Positions 33,602 to 42,890 are shown, counted from the stretch's first letter. The stretch is 64,000 nucleotides of DNA from CAYHVK01 sp964360255 (GCA_964360255.1 CAYHVK010000005.1:114609-178608), one strand, 5' to 3'. The notes: generated from the letters alone by a model not told the origin. Made by a program: numbers and translations.

Positions 33602-34831
33602 ATGAAAACGACTCTATCGATTTTTCGTTCACTTTTGATTTTTATCATCCTGGCAACAGTGTTGCCGGCCCACGCACGGATCATTCCGAAGTCTGAGCCG
33701 CCTCCGCTCACTGAGGCCCAGAAGGCTCGTATTGAGCAAGCGAAGCGCGAAGGTCGATACGGCAGCCCTTTCTTTAAGAATCAGCCGGTCGCTCCACCTC
33801 AATCGCCAAAGCCGGTGATACAATCGGGCCAAGTTTATAAAACTGTGCCGGCTATTGCGGGGCAAGAAGTTCTTCCGGGTGAGCCACTTCTGCCGAAAGA
33901 TCCACGAGAGGGAATGCTTTATGTCTTGCTTCGTGACCGCAAATTCCAAGTTTATAATCGCATTCTAGAATACTATGAGGTCGTCACTATTCCGGCGAAT
34001 ACCCAGATTCGTCTGAAAGAGATTATTACGACTCGCGCCACCTACCGCCAAATTTCATACTGGCTTTTCACCGTTGAGAAACTAGCGCCGATGTCATCGA
34101 ATAACTTCGATCATGTGATGTACGATCTTGAAGAGGGAAGCGAAATTTGGGCTACACATCGTATTAAGCCGAATGATCCGTTGGTGGATCCGTTATTTCC
34201 TTACAATGATATTGAGAAGCTCACTACTGACTCTAGTCTTACGTATAAATTGCCTCGTGCTGGTCAACCATTAAACTTTGCAATTATCCCAGGTCAACTT
34301 TGGAGTCCGAAGTGTCTAAAGTTTATCGATGAGGATGGTAATTTAGGTGTTTGGGGTCGCACGATTTATCAAAAATTAAGTCGCGCTGATTTCGCACGTT
34401 TGCTGGATGAAGTTCATGTAAAAGATTTGGGATCTGTTTGCCCAGCTTACAAGACATTCAGCAAAGAAGATCTCGATGCTCGTAAGAAATTATGGGTTCG
34501 CTTAATGGCTTCAATGGCTATGTCTGAGAGTGGTTGTCGCTCTGGTATTGAAGCTCAAGGGCCGAACGGAACTCTCGTGGGACTTCTTCAGCTACATAAA
34601 GGTAAAGAGCACACTTATGGTAAGTGTCCAGTCACGAACAGTTATGTTGGCACACAGAATTTAAGCTGTGGCTTGAATATGCTTCGCGAGCAGGTTGATA
34701 AGCACAACGCTCTTTTTGTTTATTTCGGTCAAACATATTGGGATGTACTCATTCGCAATCGCGCTCGAGCACCTATTGTAAAGGCGAGAGTGAAGGCTTT
34801 GAACTCTTGTAAGTTGAAGCCATCATTGTGA
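33602..34831 (+). CDS. Exported lysozyme-fold (transglycosylase-like) protein
   Basis: A 409-residue protein counted from the ATG at 33602, which starts a good signal peptide (IFRSLLIFIILATVLPAHA). The first 280 residues hold a proline-rich linker and a beta domain of no recognised family. The C-terminal 120 residues have the SLT-type layout: candidate catalytic Glu309 in MAMSESGCRSG, then GTLVGLLQLHKG and a disulfide-prone set of cysteines (CPVTNS, LSCGLN, NSCK). It may cut peptidoglycan in the periplasm or outside the cell. The 3' end overlaps the convergent TauE/SafE gene by 9 bp. Confidence 0.75.
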   Translation: MKTTLSIFRSLLIFIILATVLPAHARIIPKSEPPPLTEAQKARIEQAKREGRYGSPFFKNQPVAPPQSPKPVIQSGQVYKTVPAIAGQEVLPGEPLLPKDPREGMLYVLLRDRKFQVYNRILEYYEVVTIPANTQIRLKEIITTRATYRQISYWLFTVEKLAPMSSNNFDHVMYDLEEGSEIWATHRIKPNDPLVDPLFPYNDIEKLTTDSSLTYKLPRAGQPLNFAIIPGQLWSPKCLKFIDEDGNLGVWGRTIYQKLSRADFARLLDEVHVKDLGSVCPAYKTFSKEDLDARKKLWVRLMASMAMSESGCRSGIEAQGPNGTLVGLLQLHKGKEHTYGKCPVTNSYVGTQNLSCGLNMLREQVDKHNALFVYFGQTYWDVLIRNRARAPIVKARVKALNSCKLKPSL

Positions 34832-35548
34832 TTTTACAAGAAGCATAAAGCCACTTAAGAATATAAATACGGCCACGACTTTTTCAAATTGAGACTGATT
34901 AATTCTGCTGAGTATTTGTTTGCCGACTCGTACGCCGGCTAAGGCAGCAATAGCTAATAGCGGAATATAAAACCACTGCTTCCAATCCATAAATCCATTG
35001 GCAATGTAGATAGCTGCGCGAATCAGATCTCCACCGATATCAATAGCAGATGACACAGCCACAAAACTGTTTTTTTCTAGCTGCATTGCAGTGAGCGCCA
35101 CTCCTCGAATGGCTCCGCCAGTTCCGACAAGGCCGGTAGAAAAGCCTGACAGCGCTGAGAGCGACATTGAAACCCAAAGGGGAATGTTAGTGGTTCGAGC
35201 TTTGATTATTAATACAAGTGGAGGCAATAACATCAGAAGGACACCAAGAAAAACAATCATCCAGGTGCTGTAGAAATATGAAGTGAGCCACGCCCCAAGC
35301 CCTGTAAATAGAATTGAGGGTATAGCGAGGCGAATAAATGATGGCCAATGAAAATCTTTTCTGAATACAAATATTTTAAATGTATTCCCTAAGCAATGAA
35401 GAATAGCCGTCAGTGCTAAAATAAGTTTAAAGCTTTCAAAGTAGAGACCTATCGGAACAAAAAATGTAGATGAGCCAAAACCGCTGATAGTACCTATTAA
35501 TTCTGAAAAGAAGGCAATGATGGCGAGAGTGAAGTCGTGAAAGTGCAT
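34823..35548 (-). CDS. TauE/SafE family membrane transporter
   Basis: A 241-residue integral membrane protein with about seven helices and the two-repeat pattern of the family: the first conserved glycine motif is ISGFGSSTFFVPI (near residue 22) and the second is GFSTGLVGTGGAIRG (near residue 132). Members export sulfite or organosulfur anions or take up C2 compounds; the substrate is not predictable here. It is monocistronic and convergent with the lysozyme-fold gene. Confidence 0.9.
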   Translation of the reverse strand: MHFHDFTLAIIAFFSELIGTISGFGSSTFFVPIGLYFESFKLILALTAILHCLGNTFKIFVFRKDFHWPSFIRLAIPSILFTGLGAWLTSYFYSTWMIVFLGVLLMLLPPLVLIIKARTTNIPLWVSMSLSALSGFSTGLVGTGGAIRGVALTAMQLEKNSFVAVSSAIDIGGDLIRAAIYIANGFMDWKQWFYIPLLAIAALAGVRVGKQILSRINQSQFEKVVAVFIFLSGFMLLVKSQ

Positions 35549-35612
35549 TATTAAAAGATAACTTTTTTATCCTTCAAATGGTAATTATTAGTGCAGCTTC
35601 ATCTGGTTTTAA

Positions 35613-36395
35613 TCATGGTTTTTGAGCATTATAGATGGCCAGTATTTGTGCGTCTGTCAGAAGAGTATTGAAAATGCCGATTTCGTCGAAGGCCCCATTA
35701 GTAGGTCTGTTTTGTGCCATTGTATTACCAATGGCCCCTAAAGCCGTTGTATTATCTCGGGCTAGTGCGGTGACAGATGTTTCAAGAGTCACAGTGCAAG
35801 GTATTCCGTTCATATAGAGTTTTGTCATCGTGGTTTGATCAGCTGGATAGGGCGTCGTTAAATCTACGGTTACAGCAATGAAGGTCCATTCATTGTATGG
35901 GAAAGTTTCAGCTGCCGATGTTTTCCACCGCGCAACTGACCCATCGGTGGCTAATAGCTCAAATTGCAGCCTGCGTGCTCCGCGATCATGAATTCGAAAA
36001 GCCCGGGATTCTAAAAGATACTGTGTGGTGGCTCCGGGAGCCGGACCATATAAATTAATCCAAGCGACAAATGTAAAATGAGTTGAGTTGGTCGGTTGAA
36101 ACTTCAAGTGGTCGCCGTCCCCGTTAAACTCGACAGCATCGCCGAGAACTCCCGGTGTAAAATCGAGAGTGCCCACCAAAGTTAAGTCGATGCTATTGAG
36201 CCCAGATTCCATTAAGTCAGAATTGAGCCTGAAGTAATTCATAAGACTGGTTGCAGCCTCAGGTACAATATTTTCTAAATTGGTTGAGTCAATGAACTCT
36301 TCACCTCCTGAGAGAGTCAGCGAGAGATCTTTTTTGCATCCGGTGCTTAATATTAAAATGAGCGCAATAAAAGCCACACACACATTTTGTTTCAT
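35613..36395 (-). CDS. Lipoprotein with LamG/concanavalin-like domain
   Basis: A 260-residue lipoprotein with lipobox LSTGC. A LamG-like jelly-roll domain covers residues 60-258: the motifs GVLGDAVEFNGDGDHLKF, FTFVAWINL, NEWTFIAVTVDL and the closing GAFDEIGIFNTLLTDAQILA are typical of the LamG/pentraxin group. Such domains bind carbohydrate or protein ligands, so a surface-adhesion role is plausible. Confidence 0.87.
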   Translation of the reverse strand: MKQNVCVAFIALILILSTGCKKDLSLTLSGGEEFIDSTNLENIVPEAATSLMNYFRLNSDLMESGLNSIDLTLVGTLDFTPGVLGDAVEFNGDGDHLKFQPTNSTHFTFVAWINLYGPAPGATTQYLLESRAFRIHDRGARRLQFELLATDGSVARWKTSAAETFPYNEWTFIAVTVDLTTPYPADQTTMTKLYMNGIPCTVTLETSVTALARDNTTALGAIGNTMAQNRPTNGAFDEIGIFNTLLTDAQILAIYNAQKP

Positions 36396-36489
36396 TTCAG
36401 CCTCCGCTGGTGCCTATGATTATGGTAAGCATTTTTAGTCAGGAGTTGTATTCTTGTGAAGACCCTTGGTGCAAACTGAGACAAGCGAA

Positions 36490-36510
36490 TCGTACTTCAT
36501 TTTACATTTC
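36490..36510. repeat. 21-bp direct repeat, copy 1 of 2
   Basis: TCGTACTTCATTTTACATTT plus C at 36490-36510 matches 37381-37401 at 20 of 21 positions. It overlaps the stop codon of the barrel-like gene at 36502. Confidence 0.7.
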
Positions 36511-37296
36511 CCATCCCAGTCCCAAATCGATCACTGAATTAAAATACTTCTGCTCGCCGTTAAAATTACTGCTAGAAGAACGAAACTTGAAATGGTTCTC
36601 TTGCTGTAGTGCCCGCCAGCCGAATCCCAAATTGAAATTGGCAGCCCAGTGGTATTTGAATTCAACTGAAGCCTCATACGCTAATTCAGATTGCAGCGAA
36701 AGATCACCCTTTGGATTTTCAGAGTGAAAAGGGGAGAGTAAATTGAAGCTGAAAGCCAACGCTGTTTTTTTAAAAACTCTTTGGTGTCGCAGGCCGAGAA
36801 TGGCGTTGGATATTTTACTTTGGCTCACGTGCAAGGAATCGTCGGCTTCCTGATAGATAAATGGCGAGCTCTGTTGTTCAGCACCAACGGTCAAAGCGGT
36901 GCGTGAGTTTATGAATTTTAAGATGTTCATACGAAAGCTGTCCCAGGTCACTTCACGCTCATTAGCAAATGTGGCGATACTGCTATTGAGTTCGCCAGGA
37001 GTATTTTGGTAAGAGGCCTCTAAGCTCCACTTTTTTGAAAGCGACCATGTCGCTTGAACCCGATAAGCGGGGCTTACAACTCCGCTCGACTGCATTTTCT
37101 GGTCGCTTGATACATTTTGTGAGATGCGTGTATAACCTGCTCCGCTCGCGAGAGAGATTGTTTGGCTGTGACGGGTTTTAGGTGGCATTAAAAGTGTGGG
37201 CTGCTCTAGGCTCGCTGGCGCACGCTCGATTATATCGACATCTTCGAAAGACGAATCAATCAGCTTTAAAAATGACCACAGCAGAACGTACTCCAT
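36502..37296 (-). CDS. Outer-membrane barrel-like protein with unusual 5' end
   Basis: A 264-residue protein. From residue 45 it consists of amphipathic strands typical of outer-membrane barrels (SLASGAGYTRIS, WSLEASYQN, FNLGFGWRAL) and ends LGLGWEM, not in the usual aromatic residue. The visible start MEYVLLWSFLKLIDSS does not read as a normal signal peptide. The bases around the start, ATGGAGTACG, recur in a 21-bp near-repeat flanking the gene (36490-36510 and 37381-37401), so the 5' end may have been rearranged. The gene may therefore be truncated. Confidence 0.65.
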   Translation of the reverse strand: MEYVLLWSFLKLIDSSFEDVDIIERAPASLEQPTLLMPPKTRHSQTISLASGAGYTRISQNVSSDQKMQSSGVVSPAYRVQATWSLSKKWSLEASYQNTPGELNSSIATFANEREVTWDSFRMNILKFINSRTALTVGAEQQSSPFIYQEADDSLHVSQSKISNAILGLRHQRVFKKTALAFSFNLLSPFHSENPKGDLSLQSELAYEASVEFKYHWAANFNLGFGWRALQQENHFKFRSSSSNFNGEQKYFNSVIDLGLGWEM

Positions 37297-37380
37297 AGAT
37301 GAATAATCGGTTAAGCGATGGAAATTTTACAGATTTTGTATTCGTAAACTACTGTGAAGGGGCCAAAGCCTGGGGTTTCA

Positions 37381-37401
37381 TCGTACTCCATTTTACATTT
37401 C
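37381..37401. repeat. 21-bp direct repeat, copy 2 of 2
   Basis: Second copy of the repeat, upstream of the barrel-like gene and 47 bp before the TIGR02147-type start at 37448. A third partial copy (CGTACTCCAT) covers the start codon region at 37287-37296. Confidence 0.7.
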
Positions 37402-37424
37402 AAAAAACACTGTAGTGAGGGTCA

Positions 37425-37444
37425 GGGTTTTCATATATAAACCC
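37425..37444 (+). promoter_or_regulatory. Inverted repeat directly before the TIGR02147-type start
   Basis: GGGTTT (37425-37430) and AAACCC (37439-37444) flank TCATATAT just 3 bp before the ATG at 37448. It would either sequester the ribosome site in a hairpin or serve as an operator for autoregulation. Confidence 0.4.
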
Positions 37445-37447
37445 AGG

Positions 37448-38257
37448 ATGCAGAAATTAGATTTTCGTCACTTTATCAAGCAGGTTTACAGTCAGCGCTG
37501 CGAAAAAAATCCCAAGTATTCCATGCGCAGCTTTGCCAAAGACCTCGGTCTTTCACCACAAATGCTCAACTCCATTTTCAATCGTGGGAGTGGATTGTCG
37601 CGCTCGCGGGCACTTGAAGTGGCAAAAAATTTGAATCTTTCAGAAAGCGATGAAGAGCTTTTCTTAACTTTGATCGAAGCTTCTCACCAGCGCTCAAGCA
37701 TGGGACGAAAAGCCGCTCGCGAAAAACTCGAAGTGCTCAAGGAGCAGAACTCCACAATGGAAGAGCTGAAAGTGGAAGAGTTCCGTAACGTCGCGGGCTG
37801 GAAAGAAATAGCGGCTCTCTGTTTGGTCGATCTTGAAGATTTCAAAACTGACTTCAAATGGATCAGCCGTCGTATGAATATCTCATCTCGCGAAGCTGAG
37901 CAAATTTACGATCGACTCTTTCACCTAGGGCTTTTGCGTATCGAAGGCGAAAAATGGGTTCGCGACAGTGCTAAATTTTCTATAACGGCCAATAAACGCT
38001 CAGATGTCATGCGCAATTACCATCGCGATTTAATGAAAAAAGCCGATGTGGCAATAGATCAAGTGGCCACTGAAAAACGTCACATGGCTAATGTGGTTTT
38101 TTCGCTCAATCGTGAAGATTTTGTTTTTGCAAAACGTGAGATCGAAAGCTTCCGTCACAATTTACTCAATCAAATCGCCGCCCGTGGCGGTAAGAGCGAA
38201 AGAGTTTACGCCATGACCATCGAGTGTTTTCCACTTGATCAAGAATCGAGGGTTTAA
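37448..38257 (+). CDS. TIGR02147/DUF4423-type regulator, copy 1
   Basis: A 269-residue protein counted from the ATG at 37448. The N-terminal part is a helix-turn-helix (YSMRSFAKDLGLSPQMLNSI, residues 21-40) of Xre-like pattern. The C-terminal domain is the DUF4423 type, with a winged-helix-like middle (EAEQIYDRLFHLGLLRIEGE) and a closing acidic/aromatic block (YAMTIECFPLD). Copy 2 at 54379 shares all these blocks (YSMRAFARDLGVKQPTLHDV; VYAFGLQFF). Such proteins are abundant in Bdellovibrio and Fibrobacter and are thought to be transcriptional regulators. The stop overlaps the ATG of the secreted gene by one base (TAATG), so both products are coupled. Confidence 0.88.
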   Translation: MQKLDFRHFIKQVYSQRCEKNPKYSMRSFAKDLGLSPQMLNSIFNRGSGLSRSRALEVAKNLNLSESDEELFLTLIEASHQRSSMGRKAAREKLEVLKEQNSTMEELKVEEFRNVAGWKEIAALCLVDLEDFKTDFKWISRRMNISSREAEQIYDRLFHLGLLRIEGEKWVRDSAKFSITANKRSDVMRNYHRDLMKKADVAIDQVATEKRHMANVVFSLNREDFVFAKREIESFRHNLLNQIAARGGKSERVYAMTIECFPLDQESRV

Positions 38258-39414
38258 TGAAATTATTTATTTTTATTTTAAATTTATTGTTAGCTCTAAA
38301 CGTCTATGCCAGTGAAGGTGGGGGTGGGGTTACGGCCGGTGGTGGCGGAGGCGGAGTCGTCGTCGGTGAGAGCGCCTACTTGTACGATCTTTTTGTCGCT
38401 GGCTTTCATTTGAAACCATATTTCTTCTCTCAAAAGCTTGAGCCAAATCTGACTGAGCAATTGAAATCGTTTTCTAGCTTTTCTTTTTTAACACAAGAAG
38501 AAGTCCGACTCTTAAAGTTGAAGCTTCAGGATATTGTTCTTGTTGATCCGGTGCTAGGGGCGGCTGTGATTAAAGCGATGATGTCTTTAAATTGGTCCAT
38601 GCCCGATGTATCGCTTTTAAAGACGGCTGACATGGTCGATAAGACCGTCATTGCGCCAGCTCCAGAAGTGATTCCGCTGGCAGTTCGTCAGGGTGCTGCA
38701 GTTTATCTTCATAATGATCATTGGCGCCAAATGAATGCTGGCAATCGTGTGGCGCTTCTTATTCATGAAGTTTTGGCGGCTTTAGCTCCTGCTCGGCATC
38801 CGGGCGATGCTGTTCGCGCGGTCGTCGCCGCTTTTTTTGATGAGAACTTTTATAATCTTCCGCCAAAGCGGCGGATAGAAGTGATTCAGTATTTTCCGAA
38901 TATCAATGAGGCTGGGCGCCGAATGGGACTTCGCCAATTTGGCGTGACGGGTGCAATGGTGGCGAAAGAGTCATCTTATAGAATTTTAGGCCCGGCGCTT
39001 AAGACGGCGGAGAGCTTAGTCTTCCCAACAGTGATGAATTTATCTTGGACTGATCGTCGCACATGGACGCAGAAAATGCTTGAGACGACTCAAACTCCGG
39101 ATACGGAGATGTTCGTCACTCGCCCCGGTGCTTCGGTTGAGGCCTATGATTTCTGCTCGCGTCCGCAACGGGGTTATCAATTGTCTTCTATATTCGTAAA
39201 TTACATGACGGTCGAGCTCAGTTGGCCGGCGGTTGTAAAGAATGAAGTTGAGCCTCGATTTAATTGGACTTTAAAGCCTCATCTTTTTTACCATTCATTT
39301 TCTAGAGAGGCTTCGACGACGTTGGCTTCGTGTTCGGCGACTGATGTTGCGGCTATGGCGGCGCTAAAAACATGGACTCAAAGTATTGCTATGGTGCGGA
39401 CGTTTGCTGAGTAA
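38257..39414 (+). CDS. Secreted zincin-like partner of the TIGR02147 regulator, copy 1
   Basis: A 385-residue protein with a signal peptide (FIFILNLLLALNVYA). The mature N-terminus is glycine-rich (GGGGVTAGGGGGGV), shared with the partner at 55215 (SGGTTAGDGGHGV). A helix with NRVALLIHEVLAAL (His170, Glu171) aligns with NRVALLLHESLHAW of copy 2, but the second histidine of an HExxH zinc site is replaced by alanine, so this copy is probably catalytically dead or uses other ligands. The C-terminal 180 residues have no counterpart in copy 2. Translationally coupled to the regulator. Confidence 0.8.
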   Translation: MKLFIFILNLLLALNVYASEGGGGVTAGGGGGGVVVGESAYLYDLFVAGFHLKPYFFSQKLEPNLTEQLKSFSSFSFLTQEEVRLLKLKLQDIVLVDPVLGAAVIKAMMSLNWSMPDVSLLKTADMVDKTVIAPAPEVIPLAVRQGAAVYLHNDHWRQMNAGNRVALLIHEVLAALAPARHPGDAVRAVVAAFFDENFYNLPPKRRIEVIQYFPNINEAGRRMGLRQFGVTGAMVAKESSYRILGPALKTAESLVFPTVMNLSWTDRRTWTQKMLETTQTPDTEMFVTRPGASVEAYDFCSRPQRGYQLSSIFVNYMTVELSWPAVVKNEVEPRFNWTLKPHLFYHSFSREASTTLASCSATDVAAMAALKTWTQSIAMVRTFAE

Positions 39415-39715
39415 CCATTATTTCGTCACTTTATATTCAAATGCGCAGTTTTTTTGCCGAGAGAATTCAGGCCTTTGACAAAGATCAAAATTGTTTCGAT
39501 GAAAAACCGCTCTGGTTCGAATTAGATTTTTTTTGAAAATTTAAATTCTGTCCAAATAGTTTTCGATGACTAAATTATATCATTTATTTTTTTAAGAACT
39601 TCCACAGGCTCAAATGGGTTCTACCTCAAGTTTTTTAATTCCAATTTTGATACACAATGCTTGGCTGAATTCTTGCTCTAATTATCTATGATCGAATTTT
39701 GTCCTAGGGGGACGT
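39415..39715. other. Gene-free region upstream of the lectin exoprotein
   Basis: About 300 AT-rich bp with homopolymeric T and A runs (around 39520-39600) and no open frame or strong dyad. An AGGGGG ribosome site lies at its right end. I see no other feature. Confidence 0.4.
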
Positions 39716-42397
39716 ATGTACAACTTAAGAAATTTTCTCAAGAAGTGCCTTAAAACAAGCCTGATGCTCTTCACTTTAATGACCTTTAATTATGCTGATG
39801 CAGCGACAGTCTTGATAAAAGTCAAAAACTCAGACCGATTCTTATCGGTGAATGCGAAAGAAACGAATTACCCATTAATTCAGCGAACGACTACTATAGA
39901 TGATTCGCGGCAGCTCTTTGATACGGCTATTTTAGCTGACGGAATTATTTCATTGAAATCGACGGGGACCAATCTTTGTATTCAAGTGGTAGCTTTGGCG
40001 AACCAGGCATATGGCTCAGTTCAGCTTAAAGCCTGCTCAAGTGCTCGTGCTGATCAGAAGTTTGTAATGAAAAAAATGACGGATGGCACTTACGAAATCC
40101 GTACCTACGGTAATAGCACTGGTTTATGTTTAGGTCCAAAAGACAGCTCGGCGTCGTCGAGCATTCCGATTCAACAACTGACCTGTACAGGTACAACAGC
40201 TCAGCGTTTTAATTTATTAAATAACGACGGCTCGGCGTACGCGGGTTCATTCGCCGTAACGCCGACACCGGTACCAAGTACAAATATTGTACAGAGCTTA
40301 GATCTTATTAATACGACAAATGGCAGCGTCATTTCAAGACTGGTCAATGGCAGTGCGATCACGGCTGGCACTAATTTAAATGTAAAAGCGAACGTGGGCG
40401 CCCAAGCGCTGAGCGCCTCTTTTGTTTTAGATGGAGTTGCGATTCGAACCGAAACTTCGCAACCATTAGCACTATTTGGTGACACGACGGGATCATATAA
40501 CAGTGGAACGTTAACTGCGGGTGCGCACGTCCTCAAGGTGACGCCTTACTCTGGCACTGGTGGATCGGGTACAGCTGGCCCTGCGTTAACAATCCAGTTT
40601 ACGGCGGTGGCTTCTGCGCCAGAACCGACACCGGTACCAAGTACAAATATTGTACAGAGCTTAGATCTTATTAATACGACAAATGGCAGCGTCATTTCAG
40701 GACTGGTCAACGGCGGTACGATCACGGCCGGCACTAATTTAAATGTAAAGGCCAACGTGGGCGCTCAAGTCCTTAGCGTCGCCTTTGTATTAGATGGAGT
40801 CGCGATTCGAACCGAAACTTCGCAACCATTAGCATTATTTGGCGACACGACAGGATCATATAACAGTGGAACTTTAACTGCGGGTGCGCACGTCCTCAAG
40901 GTGACGCCTTACTCTGGTACTGGTGGATCGGGTACAGCTGGCCCTGCGTTAACAATCCAGTTTACGGCGACAGCCTCTACTCCAGTACCAACTCCAGCGC
41001 CGACACCAACTCCCGAGCCGACTCCTGCTCCGCCAACACCACCAGCAACGGCGGGTTCTTGCTCTTCTATCAGTCAGTACGGCATCACTTGGTACTTCGA
41101 TAAAGCCTATCCGTGTGGACAGTTTGTCACTGGAGACTGGTGGGTGATTGGACCTGTGGTCATCAAAGATATGGATCCAAAAGATACAGATGGGGTAGCG
41201 CCGCACATGCACGGCTCAATGTTGAACCCGAGTCAGCACTTAGCTGGATGCCAAGGTTGGGATAGCCGTACTTTGGGACACACTCAAGGGAACTGTTATT
41301 CTGATGCGCTTAACGTGGCGAAGAAATTTCCGTTTACAGTTGCAAATAGCTCTTCGCTTCTTTCATCGGCGTCGTACCCGTTTTCAGATGTGGCGCCTAA
41401 TTACGGGCGCCCTAATAAGAATCATTATCCCTACCATAAAAGCGTAGCGATTCTGACGGTGCTGTCATCCGCTCCGCCAGCTAATAGTTTTAGACCTCCA
41501 TATATAGGTCAAGATAAGACGATTAAATCGCGCTGGAATAAAGCTTATATTGATTATTCAAAACTCGCTAAAGTTCAGCCTCTTGCAAATTCGCCAGCGC
41601 TTTCAACTGTCTTGAATTATGCGGTCGAGCCGCAAATCGAAATCATGACGAGCTGGAAAGGGCGATATTTGCATCCGGCACAAAACTATGAGCCTTCGGC
41701 TCCGCAATCTTCAATTTGTAGTGGTAACCCCAATTATGGTCAGTGTATTGCTTTAACCTACGGTGCGATGCTCTTGACCGTGAATATGAATTACACGAAC
41801 GCACAGAAAGAGCCGATCATTCTACGGCTCATTCAAATGGGTATCGATTTCTACGGCACCGCTATAAACGCAAAAGAAACTCGTGCGGGAGTGGTATGGA
41901 TCGACGGTGGTGGTCATAATCAAGGTCGTAAAATGCCGACACTTTTTGCCGGCATTATGTTAGGCGATCAAGATATTATTGCGCGTACGAATCATGCGCA
42001 ATACAAATACTTCCAAGAAGATAATCAGTACTTCTACGTAAGCTCGAAAGATCTTACGATCACCCATCGCGTTTGCTGTGTGGGTCGCGCATTTGAAGAG
42101 TATGACTCCAGCGATTTAGGTATTCCTGAATGGGGCTCTAATCACTTGGTGTATCCGATCGACGACAATGCCGCATGGGGAGCGTCTTATCGCGACATTG
42201 CGGGCAACTCGACGATGCCGCATGTACTCGCCGCCATACTTATGGGCGTGGAGCATATTTGGAATCAACCGGCGATATTTAATTACTACGATAATCGATT
42301 TTTACCGAACATGAAGGATAGGACCGTCTCAGGTACAAATCCGAACGGAATGCAGCCTTACATTCGGGATCTTTGGTTGAGTTATGGGGGGCAGTAA
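39716..42397 (+). CDS. Large secreted protein: ricin-type lectin, duplicated Ig-like modules, unknown C-terminal domain
   Basis: An 893-residue protein with signal peptide (SLMLFTLMTFNYADA). Residues about 30-165 form a ricin-B-type beta-trefoil (LCIQVVALANQ, QLKACSSARADQKFVMK, GLCLGPKDSS). Two nearly identical 121-residue Ig-like modules follow (183-303 and 304-about 420), then a Pro/Thr linker (421-445). The C-terminal 450 residues contain PHMHGSMLNPSQHLAGCQGW and IDGGGHNQGRK and look like a globular, aromatic-rich, Cys-containing enzyme domain; I do not recognise the family, and a polysaccharide-degrading enzyme is one possibility. Secreted binding plus catalytic layout suggests attack on a glycan or on prey surface. 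Confidence 0.88.
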   Translation: MYNLRNFLKKCLKTSLMLFTLMTFNYADAATVLIKVKNSDRFLSVNAKETNYPLIQRTTTIDDSRQLFDTAILADGIISLKSTGTNLCIQVVALANQAYGSVQLKACSSARADQKFVMKKMTDGTYEIRTYGNSTGLCLGPKDSSASSSIPIQQLTCTGTTAQRFNLLNNDGSAYAGSFAVTPTPVPSTNIVQSLDLINTTNGSVISRLVNGSAITAGTNLNVKANVGAQALSASFVLDGVAIRTETSQPLALFGDTTGSYNSGTLTAGAHVLKVTPYSGTGGSGTAGPALTIQFTAVASAPEPTPVPSTNIVQSLDLINTTNGSVISGLVNGGTITAGTNLNVKANVGAQVLSVAFVLDGVAIRTETSQPLALFGDTTGSYNSGTLTAGAHVLKVTPYSGTGGSGTAGPALTIQFTATASTPVPTPAPTPTPEPTPAPPTPPATAGSCSSISQYGITWYFDKAYPCGQFVTGDWWVIGPVVIKDMDPKDTDGVAPHMHGSMLNPSQHLAGCQGWDSRTLGHTQGNCYSDALNVAKKFPFTVANSSSLLSSASYPFSDVAPNYGRPNKNHYPYHKSVAILTVLSSAPPANSFRPPYIGQDKTIKSRWNKAYIDYSKLAKVQPLANSPALSTVLNYAVEPQIEIMTSWKGRYLHPAQNYEPSAPQSSICSGNPNYGQCIALTYGAMLLTVNMNYTNAQKEPIILRLIQMGIDFYGTAINAKETRAGVVWIDGGGHNQGRKMPTLFAGIMLGDQDIIARTNHAQYKYFQEDNQYFYVSSKDLTITHRVCCVGRAFEEYDSSDLGIPEWGSNHLVYPIDDNAAWGASYRDIAGNSTMPHVLAAILMGVEHIWNQPAIFNYYDNRFLPNMKDRTVSGTNPNGMQPYIRDLWLSYGGQ
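40262..40970 (+). repeat. Tandem 363-bp in-frame duplication
   Basis: The segment starting CCGACACCGGTACCAAGTAC at 40262 recurs at 40625, a period of 363 bp (121 codons). Copy 2 ends near 40970. The copies differ at scattered, mostly silent positions, so the duplication is recent or kept alike by conversion. Confidence 0.9.
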
Positions 42398-42420
42398 AAA
42401 AGTTGGAGACCCAAATTTTT

Positions 42421-42873
42421 TTACGACTCTGAGTCGTTTGAAAAACTTGGGTCGACGTTTTCCCAACCAAACATATGTCCGAAAAAAAGCAATGAAATTC
42501 CTGCTATAGAGAACTCAACTGAGCGCTGCCAAATTCCATACAAAAAGCTGATACCACCTATTGCACGAAGTGATAAATTCAGAGGGTGAAGGTGAAGGAG
42601 CGCAATTTTTCCTAAAAACGTTTTTGAAAAACGCTCTGTATCTGTATTGGCGACTAAGCCAATAGCTAGAGTTAGGGTCAAGGCATATGCTGCGAGCGCT
42701 GTGATCCAATCATAATTCCAAAAATAATATAGAGACCAAGTGAGACCACCCAATTCAATAAAAATAGCTCGAGGCTGAAATACCATGAGGACAATTTTCT
42801 GAATCAGTGAAAATTCGCTTTCATACGTTTGCTTGTAAGCTGTTTGCTTTTGAATAATGATTTCTGTTTTCAT
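42421..42873 (-). CDS. Small membrane protein of unknown function
   Basis: A 150-residue protein with three or four hydrophobic helices (LTWSLYYFWNYDWITALAAY, ALTLTLAIGLVANTD, ISFLYGIWQ, FSIAGISLLFFGHMFGW) and charged ends. It is 17 bp downstream of the CBS gene on the same strand and may form an operon with it. No family recognised. Confidence 0.7.
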   Translation of the reverse strand: MKTEIIIQKQTAYKQTYESEFSLIQKIVLMVFQPRAIFIELGGLTWSLYYFWNYDWITALAAYALTLTLAIGLVANTDTERFSKTFLGKIALLHLHPLNLSLRAIGGISFLYGIWQRSVEFSIAGISLLFFGHMFGWENVDPSFSNDSES

Positions 42874-42890
42874 ATATTGTTTCCTAATTA

